Positions 16,279 through 25,400 of a stretch of DNA of 42,728 nt are shown here, one piece after another (within the stretch, counting starts at the first letter, position 1; every line of letters begins with the position of its first letter). The stretch is from an uncultured Nitrospira sp. (lineage in GTDB: Bacteria > Nitrospirota > Nitrospiria > Nitrospirales > Nitrospiraceae). The DNA is taken from assembly GCA_902500995.1 (NCBI GenBank), contig CABVSR010000031.1, forward strand, positions 1 to 42,728. The letters run 5' to 3'. Made by a program: the position numbers and the translations under genes. The notes under the pieces are model-generated. The model searched no databases. It saw only the letters and a list, made by a program, of their open reading frames with translations, and had not been told where the DNA came from.

Positions 16279-17430
16279 TCAGGCCTTAAAATGTTTGCTG
16301 AGGGTAAGGGCTTGCCGTTGGTATGACGAGCCGAGCGCCGTCCCATAGACCTGGGAGGGAACCGTCAACATTCGATCATACACTACTTTGAAGAAGGTTT
16401 GCCCGTCATGAATGAGGAACGGGACATCGTGCGGGCGGACTTCCAGCACGACTTGCGTGCCCCGCATCGTCCCGTCGCCATAACCGAAACCCGGATCGAA
16501 GAACCCCGCATAGTGCGTGCGTAGCTCGCCGCAGGCTGCTTCGTACGCCACCATTTCGGCGGCATAGCCGGACGGAACCCGGATTCGTTCCTTGGAGGCC
16601 AGGATGTAAAACTCCTCCGGCTCCAACAGCAGACTGTCGTGCCGGTGCCGTTTTAACGGTTCCCAGAAATCCAGGGCTGCGTAGTGACCGATCTTAGCCA
16701 AATCGATGACATGGCTATTTTTTTTGGCTCGATACCCGATCACCGCCTTTTCGTGGGCGCTACCGGTGAGGTCGATCCGCAAGAAGAGTCCTCGTTCCGT
16801 CCGGAATTCTTTGTCGGGGAGCGGTTTCGGGGAGGATGCATTGCGGAAGAGCAGCGGATCGGTCTGATGCAGTTTCTGAAGAGCACTGTCCGTCACCGTC
16901 GCGTCTCCGCGCACAAAGCGGATTTGATTGAGTGAATCACCCGTCCGCACTTTGATAGCGAAGGACCGCGGAACCACTTCAAGGTACAGCGGACCGGAAT
17001 AGCCGGCCCGGATCTCATCAAACCCGGCGTTCAGGTCGGTGACGACACGGGTGAACACATCCAATCGCCCAGTGGTGCTTTTCGGGTTGGCACGGGCGCG
17101 AAGCGTGGCCGGGAGGTCGAGGTGCTCCAAGAGCGGCACCAGATACACATGGCCCTTCTCCAGAATGGCGCCCGGCGTCAGGTCCATCTCGTACATCACG
17201 AGATCGGATTGATAGAAGTCGAGGACGTTGAGGCGGCTGCTGATGGCCGATAACTCCGGCAGGAAGCTGCTGATGAGCCGGTAGGCTTTTCGCCCCAGCC
17301 GCAAGTCGAGACTGGCGGGCTGGATTTGCCGGTCTTCGATCGGAACGTCCGACTTGATGGCGCCTCGGACAATCAATTGGGTAATGTGCTGGTAAGGTAG
17401 AATTCCCTTCGAGGAAGCGGCACGTCTCAC
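16279..17430 (-). CDS. dcd: dCTP deaminase (tandem-domain form)
   Basis: 383 residues, about twice a standard Dcd, matching the two-domain '2'-deoxycytidine 5'-triphosphate deaminase' group. The first copy has IQPASLDLRLGRKAYRL, then RANPKSTTGRLDVFTRVV, and PLYLEVVPRSFAIKVRTG with the likely catalytic Glu. The second has LLEPEEFYILASKERIRVP and HYAGFFDPGFGYG. It converts dCTP to dUTP and ammonia for thymidylate synthesis. The GTG start makes a four-base GTGA overlap with the kamA stop, so the two are translationally coupled. Confidence 0.88.
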   Translation of the reverse strand: MRRAASSKGILPYQHITQLIVRGAIKSDVPIEDRQIQPASLDLRLGRKAYRLISSFLPELSAISSRLNVLDFYQSDLVMYEMDLTPGAILEKGHVYLVPLLEHLDLPATLRARANPKSTTGRLDVFTRVVTDLNAGFDEIRAGYSGPLYLEVVPRSFAIKVRTGDSLNQIRFVRGDATVTDSALQKLHQTDPLLFRNASSPKPLPDKEFRTERGLFLRIDLTGSAHEKAVIGYRAKKNSHVIDLAKIGHYAALDFWEPLKRHRHDSLLLEPEEFYILASKERIRVPSGYAAEMVAYEAACGELRTHYAGFFDPGFGYGDGTMRGTQVVLEVRPHDVPFLIHDGQTFFKVVYDRMLTVPSQVYGTALGSSYQRQALTLSKHFKA

Positions 17431-18560
17431 AGGCGCTCACCCCCTCCGTCACAGCCGTTGCCCGCCGCGGCCCAGGAAGGGTGGGCGCCGACCATCGGCA
17501 GCTCGCGGCCTTGCGGGGAGCCTGGCTGAGGATAGTGGTAGGTATTGTTTTCGTAGTTTCTCAGCACCGCACCGTCTTCATCCAGATTGACGAGATATTC
17601 GCCGGGAAGCAGAGGAATTTTCCCGCCTCCACCGGGGGCATCGATCACAAAGTGCGGGACCGCCATCCCGCTGGTGTGGCCTTGCAGAGATTTAATGATC
17701 TTGAGGCCAGTTTCCACCGAGGTCCGGAAGTGATTGGTGCCTTTGGTCAAATCCGCCTGATACAGGTAATAGGGCTTCACGCGCGCGAGGAGCAGCTGAT
17801 GCATCAGCCGTTTCATGACCTCGGGATCGTCGTTAACCCCCTTCAGTAACACAGTCTGGGCTCCCAGGGGAACCCCGGCGTCGGCCAGCATGCCGCAGGC
17901 GCGCTTCACCTCCGGTGTCAGTTCATCCGGATGGTTGAAGTGCAGATTCATGTAAAACGGGTGATATTTTTTGATCATCTCGCAGAGTTTCGGCGTGATC
18001 CGCTCCGGGAGGCTGCCCGGAACCCGCGTGCCGATCCGGATCACTTCCAAATGGGGAATCGTGCGGAGCGATTTGAGGATGCGTTCCAACAGATGATCCG
18101 GCAGTAACAGCGGATCGCCGCCGGATAAAATGACATCCCGCACTTCCTGATGTTCGCGCAGGTAGGCGATGGCCCGATCCAGTTCGCCCTTTTTGAGGAA
18201 CCCCGGTTTGCCGACCAGGCGCTTGCGGGTGCAAAACCGGCAATAGATCGGGCACTGATTGGTAACCATCAACAGCACACGGTCGGGATACCGGTGGACC
18301 AGATGGGGTACTGGGCTCATCAGGTCTTCTTCGAGCGGATCATCCTCGGCCTCGGCATCGGCCATCTCGGCGCGATCGGGCACGACCTGCTTCCAGATCG
18401 CGTCGCCTTTTTCCTTGATGGTGGCCAGGACGGTCGGTGTAATCCGCATGGGGTACTCCCCGACGATGTCTTCGATCTCCTTGGCATCGACACCGAGCCG
18501 CTCCGCCAAGTCTTTCGGCTTCACCACGCTCTGCGCCAGGATGCGTTTCCATTCCTCCAC
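17427..18560 (-). CDS. kamA: KamA family radical SAM lysine 2,3-aminomutase
   Basis: 377 residues. The radical-SAM 4Fe-4S motif is NQCPIYCRFCTRK (C103, C107, C110). LSGGDPLLLPDHLLERIL binds SAM, VIRIGTRVPGSLPERITP follows, and DAPGGGGKIPLLPGEY contains the lysine expected to bind PLP. The enzyme moves the alpha-amino group of L-lysine to the beta carbon. In many bacteria AblB then acetylates beta-lysine to make an osmolyte; no AblB gene is seen here. EpmB-like activity on EF-P is an alternative, but the longer N-terminal region favours KamA. The frame extends to 18623, but AAAGGAT before the GTG at 18560 (EEWKRILAQ) supports the shorter form. Confidence 0.9.
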   Translation of the reverse strand: MEEWKRILAQSVVKPKDLAERLGVDAKEIEDIVGEYPMRITPTVLATIKEKGDAIWKQVVPDRAEMADAEAEDDPLEEDLMSPVPHLVHRYPDRVLLMVTNQCPIYCRFCTRKRLVGKPGFLKKGELDRAIAYLREHQEVRDVILSGGDPLLLPDHLLERILKSLRTIPHLEVIRIGTRVPGSLPERITPKLCEMIKKYHPFYMNLHFNHPDELTPEVKRACGMLADAGVPLGAQTVLLKGVNDDPEVMKRLMHQLLLARVKPYYLYQADLTKGTNHFRTSVETGLKIIKSLQGHTSGMAVPHFVIDAPGGGGKIPLLPGEYLVNLDEDGAVLRNYENNTYHYPQPGSPQGRELPMVGAHPSWAAAGNGCDGGGERL

Positions 18561-18680
18561 GTGTCTATCCTTTCGCTGATGCCGTTCCGATCGGCCAGGC
18601 CGTACCGGCCGGCGCCGTGTCACGGCATCTCGTCTGATCCGAGATGCTCAACGGTCGCCCTGCTGGTTCCGGCGACCGCT

Positions 18681-18926
18681 TCACGGCTGCGCCTTGTCGT
18701 AGTGATTATCCAGGTGGGCCAGAATGTCGTGGGTTTCCGTCAGCACAGTGTCTCCATCTTTCAAGACGGGGACATAGTATTGGCCTGAGACTTCGTAGAC
18801 CTGTTTGCGCATCGGCCGGAAGTCCGGTACCACCACATCCTCATAGGAGAGGTTCAATTCACTGAGGCGATCCCGCACCACCGCGCAATCGGGGCACCAA
18901 CGGACATGATAGAGCGTGAGAGCCAT
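18681..18926 (-). CDS. GST N-terminal/glutaredoxin-like mini-protein
   Basis: About 81 residues, a complete thioredoxin-fold half only. LTLYHVRWCPDCAVVRDRL has a dithiol CPDC at the glutaredoxin active-site position; YVPVLKDGDTVLTETHDILAHLD has the cis-Pro and the 'ES..I' type glutathione-binding motif of GST N-terminal domains. It lacks the helical C-terminal GST domain. It may act as a small thiol-disulphide oxidoreductase. AGGTG sits close before the ATG at 18926; a GTG two codons upstream is less likely. It lies 120 bases before kamA on the same strand. Confidence 0.8.
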   Translation of the reverse strand: MALTLYHVRWCPDCAVVRDRLSELNLSYEDVVVPDFRPMRKQVYEVSGQYYVPVLKDGDTVLTETHDILAHLDNHYDKAQP

Positions 18927-18998
18927 CAGCACCTATTCAGAGTAACCGTGACCAGCCGGCGAGTGACCCGATAACAGCGTTGCCGTCATTCCCCGACC

Positions 18999-20612
18999 CT
19001 ATGCAGGGACGCCCGGCGCGAGCGCGCAAGGCGCCATGATGGCGTCGACCATGCCATGAATGATTTTCTTGTTGGCGGGACAGACGGTTGCGAGAATCCC
19101 GCCGAGTTCCGCCTTGTCGCCGGCGACAAAATAATAGGGAGATAACCGGACCCGCCCCGACATCGGCACCACCGTCTCGCTTCGTTCATCCCAATAGGAC
19201 GCTTCGAACAGGCGGCCCTTGTGGAATTCCTGCAGAATATAGGGGGTGTGGGGGAACGACTGCAGTGCGTGGTCCAGTGCGGCGGCCCATTCGACCTGTG
19301 GCAGGTCGTGCCCGATGGAGACGCCTCGGCTGCCCCACGCCCATTCGGAGAACCCGGACGGCTTGACCACCAGCTGCCGCTCCTTCTGAGTCGTGTGCGC
19401 GAGGCGGCGAAAGTCCGAAACGGCTCGCCCGCTGATCAACAAATTCGGGATAACGGCCGTCGGAGGCACCGGTTGCGGGTCGAGAATCCAGGTTCGTGGT
19501 AAGACCTGTCGCAAGGTCGTTCTCGTCTCAACGGTCAATGTCTGCTCCCAAAACAACTCCAGTTCAGGATGATGAAAGAGCCCGAACGCGAGCTTCTCCT
19601 CCAGAGCCGGCTTGTAGGGCGGCGTCACGGCGACCTGCCCCTTCTTCGCAGCATACATCAAGAGCTCAGACTTCGGGATGTTCTTCAAATCAAAGAGCTC
19701 AAAAAAGCGGTAGACCAACCCGATGGTCCTCGGTCCTTGCGCCTCCTGGAGAAACACGGCCTCATCGGTAAATCGCATCGCCCGAGGCTCGACGCACAGC
19801 GCCTGCCAACCGATGTCCCGTAGACGCTGAGCCATCCACTCCATCTCGGCACGGTACTCCTTGGCCTCGTCGGATACGACGATTGCGAGACCACCCTCCT
19901 GCTGCCCCTGCTGGGCCCGCAGCATGGCCGCGAACCCTTGCACCATGCCATCACGACCGGCAATCAAGGAAGAACGGTCGGGCGGCGCGGGAACGGGTGA
20001 AGGGGCGAGATCGGCGAGGTCATCATAGGCGCGTGTCAAACAAGCCGTGAGACCGATTCCTCCAGGCACGGAATCCAGCTCCGTGATGACCATGCCGTCG
20101 GCGGTCGGGATCACATCCGGCCGGATAATACCGGGGATCAGGTTTCGAAACCGGTTCATGCGGCTGTAGGCGATGAGGGATTCGGGTTTGCCTTGATCGA
20201 GATAGGTCGCCACCCAAGCAGGCTGGGCTCCGCGGACACTGTCCTGATACAGACGGTTCAAGGCCCGGTAGAAGGCCAGGAGATCTTGCCCTAAGTTCTG
20301 GAAAAAGATGACTTCCGGCGAAGAAAGCTGGAACGGAGTCGGGGAGAGGCGGAAGCGTGACGGTGAAGGATCGGCGCCGGTCGTCGCTGTGCCCTGTTCC
20401 GTTCCGGCGGAGCCATAGACTCCGGCGTGAACGAGCGCATCACGGATTGCGAGACATCGTCGGCGGGCTTCGTCGGAGTTCAACGGCTCACGTGAATGTT
20501 GTGCCAGTGCCAATACAATATCCTCGATGCTCGCAGCAGAGTCGCCTGCTTCGCAGACGCGGTCGGATTCGAGGTGGAGCAAATCGTACCATGGGCTCTT
20601 ACACTGGTACAA
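18999..20612 (-). CDS. Large ATP-grasp-like protein of unknown function
   Basis: 537 residues. The N-terminal half is mixed (YCDLLHL-like start, 'FFQNLGQDLLAFYRALNRLY', 'MVITELDSVPGGIGLTACL', 'GLAIVVSDEAKEYRAEMEWM'). The C-terminal half resembles ATP-grasp enzymes: RQLVVKPSGFSEWAWGSRGV looks like the flexible nucleotide-binding strand with Lys, and PYILQEFHKGRLFEASYW and MSGRVRLSPYYFV look like the later strands. I cannot assign a substrate; peptide or amide ligase-type chemistry is a reasonable guess. The start is TTG at 20612, the only start-like codon after an upstream in-frame stop near 20706; no ribosome site is clear. The palindromic repeat lies immediately upstream. Confidence 0.75.
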   Translation of the reverse strand: MYQCKSPWYDLLHLESDRVCEAGDSAASIEDIVLALAQHSREPLNSDEARRRCLAIRDALVHAGVYGSAGTEQGTATTGADPSPSRFRLSPTPFQLSSPEVIFFQNLGQDLLAFYRALNRLYQDSVRGAQPAWVATYLDQGKPESLIAYSRMNRFRNLIPGIIRPDVIPTADGMVITELDSVPGGIGLTACLTRAYDDLADLAPSPVPAPPDRSSLIAGRDGMVQGFAAMLRAQQGQQEGGLAIVVSDEAKEYRAEMEWMAQRLRDIGWQALCVEPRAMRFTDEAVFLQEAQGPRTIGLVYRFFELFDLKNIPKSELLMYAAKKGQVAVTPPYKPALEEKLAFGLFHHPELELFWEQTLTVETRTTLRQVLPRTWILDPQPVPPTAVIPNLLISGRAVSDFRRLAHTTQKERQLVVKPSGFSEWAWGSRGVSIGHDLPQVEWAAALDHALQSFPHTPYILQEFHKGRLFEASYWDERSETVVPMSGRVRLSPYYFVAGDKAELGGILATVCPANKKIIHGMVDAIMAPCALAPGVPA

Positions 20613-20690
20613 GTCGGCGCAGCGCCGGGAAGGCTCGCCGGCCGCGCTGATGATCCGGTGGATGGCGGTCGGCGGCCGCAGAAGTTTTGG

Positions 20691-20873
20691 ACTAGCCCGG
20701 ACTATTCATGAACGCCCGCTGCGTCGTCCGATCCTCTCGTCCGGCGGGGCTTCTCTCGTTCGACCTCCTCAACGGACTGAAAGTACGCCTGCGTCGGCCT
20801 CATCTGCGAGAAGCCCCGGCGGGCTTCGGTCTCGAACGCCTCGCGGAGGCATTCATGAATAATCCGGGCTAGT
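20691..20873. repeat. 183-bp imperfect palindromic intergenic repeat (REP/MITE-like)
   Basis: The 26-bp ends 20691-20716 and 20848-20873 are inverted copies with 24 matches (core TTCATGAAT..TCCGGGCTAGT). Inside is a second inverted pair, GGGGCTTCTC at 20746-20755 and GAGAAGCCCC at 20808-20817, around a centre reading (minus strand) GCGTACTTTCAGTCCGTTGA. The nested, folded form with no coding capacity is like REP/BIME or MITE elements. It fills the gap between two divergent genes. I see no second copy in this window. Confidence 0.75.
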
Positions 20874-20895
20874 AGGACGACGTCAAGGTTAGTGA

Positions 20896-20901
20896 TACAA
20901 T
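20896..20901 (+). promoter_or_regulatory. Extended -10 box before the YkgJ-DUF2156 gene
   Basis: TGATACAAT matches an extended -10 element (TG, one base, TACAAT). No good -35 box is present, which is tolerated with extended -10 elements. A start near 20908 would place the ATG at 20913 about five bases into the message. Confidence 0.4.
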
Positions 20902-20912
20902 GCCGCCAGCGC

Positions 20913-22421
20913 ATGACGAGTCCACCCGTTCCAGTCTCCCCGGCGAGTTCCGCACGGCCCGTAGGACAGTCTCTCCTGCAGATCGTGCCGAGCACGGCCT
21001 GTGTTCAGTGCGACGTGTGTTGCCGGTTTCCCGAACGAGACAGCTTCCTGCGCCCCTTCTTTACCGGCGAAGAGATTCAGAAAGCCGTGAGGGCCGGTCT
21101 CGCCCCGGGCCTGTTTCCTACCAGTGAAGGCGCTCAGATCGATCTGGTGCCGAATCCCGTGGGAGAAGGCTATCTCTGCCCGGCATTTGACCCGGCAACT
21201 TCACACTGCCGCATCTATGATGCCCGCCCGTTGGACTGCCGGCTCTATCCGTTTGCCTTGATGTGGGATGCGGAGCGCGCCCATGTCGTTCTCGGCTGGG
21301 ATACGAAGTGCCCCTACATGCGCGAGGCGCCCCCATCGCTGGTTGATGAGGCGGCCGGCGCGGTGGCGCAATGGATCGAACAGGATGAGCGGCTGGCGAC
21401 GCTTGCGCGATACCCCAGACTCATCGGGCGGTTTCAGGACGATGTCATTCCCCTGCGGACCTTGGCACGGGTGACGGAGCGCCTACAGCAGGGGAGGAGG
21501 CCATTACGCAGGCAGGCTCTCACCGTTCAGGATCGAGGGCGCTTAGAGGCAGCACTGGCCGTGAACCCCGCCTTTCAAGAGACACCGCTGGCCGCGGCTT
21601 CGTTCGCCTACCATTACCTCTGGCGGCACCGGCTGACCTATACCTGGGCCGAACTGGAGGGACATCTCTGCCTGTTCGCCGAATCGCCCGACGGGATATT
21701 TTTGGCCTTGCCTCCCTTGGGAGAAGGTCCCATCGAGAAGCCGGTGACTGAGGCTTTTCGCGTGATGCGCGAGTGCAATGGCGATTCTGCAGTCAGCAGG
21801 ATCGACAATGTTCCGGAAGCCTACCGGCCCGGATTACGCGCGTTAGGCTATGAGGTGGTCGAGAAAGAACCGGATTATCTGTACGCCGCCGCCGATCTCG
21901 TGGATCTCTCAGGCGAAGCCTATCGATCGCCTCGCGCCGCCTGTAATCGGTTCATGCGTGAACAGGGCGGGGTGCTTGAGCAGTATGATCCTCGCGATCG
22001 AACGGCCTGCCTTAGTTTGTTTCAGGAATGGCGGGAACAAAAACAGCGGATGGGCCCAGATGCGTGGGCCGATGCCCTGCTGGACGATGCCGCCGGCGCC
22101 CATGAGACGGCCCTTTCCCTTCCTGCGGAATTGGGCTTGAGCGGAGCGGTGGTTCGAGTAGGCGGGCGCATCCGGGCCTACACGTTGGGACTCTCGCTCA
22201 ATCACACCGTGTTCTGCGTCTTGCTGGAAGTAGCGGATCGGGATATCGTGGGGGCAGGTGCGTTCGTATTTCGTGAATTCTGTCGCCAAGCGCTCGCCAA
22301 AGGGGCAAGGTGGATCAATACGATGGATGATTCCGGTCTGCCGGGTCTGGCGAAAGCCAAGCATTGGTATCATCCTGCCCGATTGCTGCCCAACTATGTG
22401 GTGACGGAGTCCAGACGATGA
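20913..22421 (+). CDS. YkgJ-type cysteine-cluster domain fused to DUF2156
   Basis: About 502 residues. The N-terminal part is a YkgJ-like cysteine cluster: CVQCDVCCRFPERD, later CPAF, HCRIYDARPLDCRLYPF, which probably binds a metal or Fe-S centre. The C-terminal part (about 210-500) resembles DUF2156, the GNAT-like domain of phosphatidylglycerol lysyltransferases: 'YLYAAADLVDLSGEAYRSPR', 'NRFMREQGGVLEQYDPRDR', 'GLSLNHTVFCVLLEVADRDI' and 'INTMDDSGLPGLAKAK'. An acyl- or aminoacyl-transfer role is inferred. GTG at 20892 is in frame too, but a -10 box at 20896-20901 overlaps it, favouring the ATG at 20913. The stop overlaps the next gene's ATG (ATGA). Confidence 0.82.
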   Translation: MTSPPVPVSPASSARPVGQSLLQIVPSTACVQCDVCCRFPERDSFLRPFFTGEEIQKAVRAGLAPGLFPTSEGAQIDLVPNPVGEGYLCPAFDPATSHCRIYDARPLDCRLYPFALMWDAERAHVVLGWDTKCPYMREAPPSLVDEAAGAVAQWIEQDERLATLARYPRLIGRFQDDVIPLRTLARVTERLQQGRRPLRRQALTVQDRGRLEAALAVNPAFQETPLAAASFAYHYLWRHRLTYTWAELEGHLCLFAESPDGIFLALPPLGEGPIEKPVTEAFRVMRECNGDSAVSRIDNVPEAYRPGLRALGYEVVEKEPDYLYAAADLVDLSGEAYRSPRAACNRFMREQGGVLEQYDPRDRTACLSLFQEWREQKQRMGPDAWADALLDDAAGAHETALSLPAELGLSGAVVRVGGRIRAYTLGLSLNHTVFCVLLEVADRDIVGAGAFVFREFCRQALAKGARWINTMDDSGLPGLAKAKHWYHPARLLPNYVVTESRR

Positions 22422-25400
22422 CCGCCTCTCCTCTTCCAGGTTCCCCCCGCCGATCCTATCCCTGGCTTCCTGTCTTGATCGTGGGCGTCACGATTGTCGC
22501 CCTGGTCATCGGCGTGGTCATGTTGCGGTCGATCGAAGTGCGCATGGTCGAGGCGACGGGAGAAAATCTCACGCTGGCCTCGGCCGAGATCGCGGACAAA
22601 CTCGACCGCCTGCTCTTCGAGCGCCACGCGGATGTGCGCATGATGGCCCGCGCATTCACCGATCGGGCTGCCGACAAGAAATATATCAACGAATATTTGC
22701 AGTGGATGAAGGAGACCTACGCGCCGGTTTATCTCTGGCTGGGGGTCACGGATCCCCATGGGCGGATGATCGCGGCCACGGATTCGTCCGTGATCGGACA
22801 AGACTACAGCCGGAGCGGGTGGTTCGAGCGGGTGCGGCAGGCCGGCACGGTGCAGGTCGATGAGGTCGAGGTCCACGAATCGAATCATAAGATCGAGTCG
22901 ATTGCCTTTACCGCGCCCATCATCAGCGTCAGCGGGCAGTTTCTCGGCACGGTCACGACCCGCATCGGACTGCCGATGCTCGAAGATGTGCTCATTGAAA
23001 CGGTGCGTGAAATTCAGCAGACCGATGGCGCGGCCGGTCCCTTCGAATATGAATTTCTGACCAAGGGCGGGCAGGTGTTTGTGGATTCGTCCTCCTCGAG
23101 CCTCGATCGGGTGAATCTGCGCGAGCTCAACCTGCCTTCGGTCGTGCGCAGCAGCTCCGGCAAGGCGGGGTACGTCGAGGAAATGCATGTTCGCCGTCAC
23201 GTTCCAGTCGTGACAGGCTATTCGCAAACCAACGGGTACAGCGACTATTCCGGTTTGCAGTGGACGATCCTGCTGCGGATGGATCGCGACCTCATTCTGC
23301 TGCCGATCCGCGCGATGATGTGGAAGCTCGGGATTGCCGGGGTGGTCGTGTGGCTTCCCATGGTGGGATTGCTCTTGTGGGCCACCGGGCGATTGCGCGA
23401 GCAACACCGGCAAGCGCAGCAGGAGAGCGAATGGGCCCGCGCGGCGGAAGCGGCCCTGTTGCAGAGCCAGGAACGCAATCGAGTGATCGTCGATACGGCC
23501 TTGGACGCGGTCATTTCCATGGATGCCGGCGGCATCATCACGGATTGGAATGCGCAGGCCGTCAACATTTTTGGGTGGGAACGCGAGGAAGCGCTGGGCC
23601 GGCGTGTGTCGGAGACGGTCATTCCCGTCCGGGACCGCGAGGGGCATGAGCGCGGGCTCCGGCATTTTCTCGAAACCGGGCAGGGCGCTCTCCTCAACCG
23701 GCGAATTGAAATGATGGGCAGCCACCGTGACGGGCATGAATTCCCGGTGGAAATCACCATCTCGCCGGCCAGGTTGGGCGACGCCTACATTTTCAGTGCC
23801 TTCATTCGCGATATCACCGCGCGCAAACGGACCGAGCGCCAGCTCGCCTCTCAGTATGCCGTCACCCGCGTGCTGGCGGAGTCGCGGACCTTGGAAGAGG
23901 CCGGTCCCAAAATTCTGCAGGCCATCTGCGAAAGCCTGGAATGGGAGCTCGGCATATTCTGGCGGCTCGATCGGCAGGGAAGTGTGCTGCGTTGCCTGGA
24001 TGTCTGGCAGTCACCGGGGCTGAACGCCGAAGAATTTGTGCTCGACACCTGGCGGCATACGTTCGCTATCGGCAAGGGGCTTCCCGGACGGATCTGGCAG
24101 GCGGGTGAGCCGACCTGGATCAAGGACGTGGTGCAGGAAGCGAACTTTCCTCGAGGCGGCGCCGCCGCCCGCGTGGGACTGCATGGAGCCTTCGGATTTC
24201 CGGTTCGAGTCGGGACCGAGGTGGAAGGGGTCATCGAATTATTCCGGCGCGAGATCAAACAGCCGGATGAACAGTTGTTGAAGATGGTTGCCGACGTCGG
24301 TCTCAAGATCGGGCAGTTCGGCGAACGGGCCCGCGCGGAGGATGCGTTACGGCGCACGGAAGCGCAGCTCCAACAGTCGCAAAAAATGGAAGCTGTGGGG
24401 CGGCTCGCCGGAGGCGTAGCACACGATTTCAACAACATGCTGACCGTGATCAGAGGATACAGCGAACTGGTGCTGAGCCGCCTTTCACCGACCGACGGGT
24501 TCCGAAAAGAACTGGAGGAGGTCAAAAAGGCGGCCGATCGCGCCTCCGGCCTGACCGGTCAATTGTTGGCGTTCAGTCGCCGGCAATTCATCGCCCCGAA
24601 GGTGCTGGATCTGAATTCGGTCATCCACAATATGGAAGGCATGCTCAGGCGATTGTTGGGCGAGGACATCGTCGAGCTGTGTACGGTTCTGGATCCGGGA
24701 TTGGGGCAGTTAAAAGCTGATCCCGGCCAGGTGGAACAGGTCATCATGAATCTGGCCGTCAATGCCCGCGATGCCATGCCCGACGGCGGCCGGTTGACCG
24801 TGGAAACCGCCAATGTCCAGTTCGGCCAGCGCCGCAATCGCCCGCCGATGGGCGCCGAGCCTGGCTCCTACATCGCCTTGATCGTGCGGGATACGGGTCA
24901 CGGGATGGACGAGGACACGCAGTCGCACGTCTTTGAGCCGTTTTTTACGACCAAGGAAAAGGGCAAGGGCACGGGACTGGGATTGTCTACCGTCTACGGG
25001 ATCGTCAAACAGAGCGGCGGTTGCATCGAAGTGGAGAGCAAACCCGGCCGCGGGGCCACATTTAAAATCTTCTTCCCGCGCGTCGAGGCGGTCAACCCGG
25101 AAACCGAAACGGTCGCGGTCGGCGGTGACTCGGTGCGAGGGCGTGAAACCGTCTTGTTGGTGGAGGACGAACCGGGCGTGCGACGGTTGGTCAATGAAAC
25201 GTTGCGACTCCACGGATACACGGTGCTGGAAGCCCGGCATGGCATCGAAGCCCTGCTGACCGGCGCCAAGCATGCCGGCCCGATTCATTTACTGCTGACG
25301 GATGTGGTGATGCCGCAAATGAGCGGCCCGGAAGTAGCCGAAAAGCTGGCGACGGTGCGCCCGGAGGTCAAGGTGCTGTATATGTCCGGTTACCCGGACC

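Noticed and set aside
22394..23737. A 447-codon minus-strand open frame
   Set aside because: Antisense to the sensor half of the hybrid kinase. The His/Pro/Arg-rich product has no recognisable domain or ribosome site.
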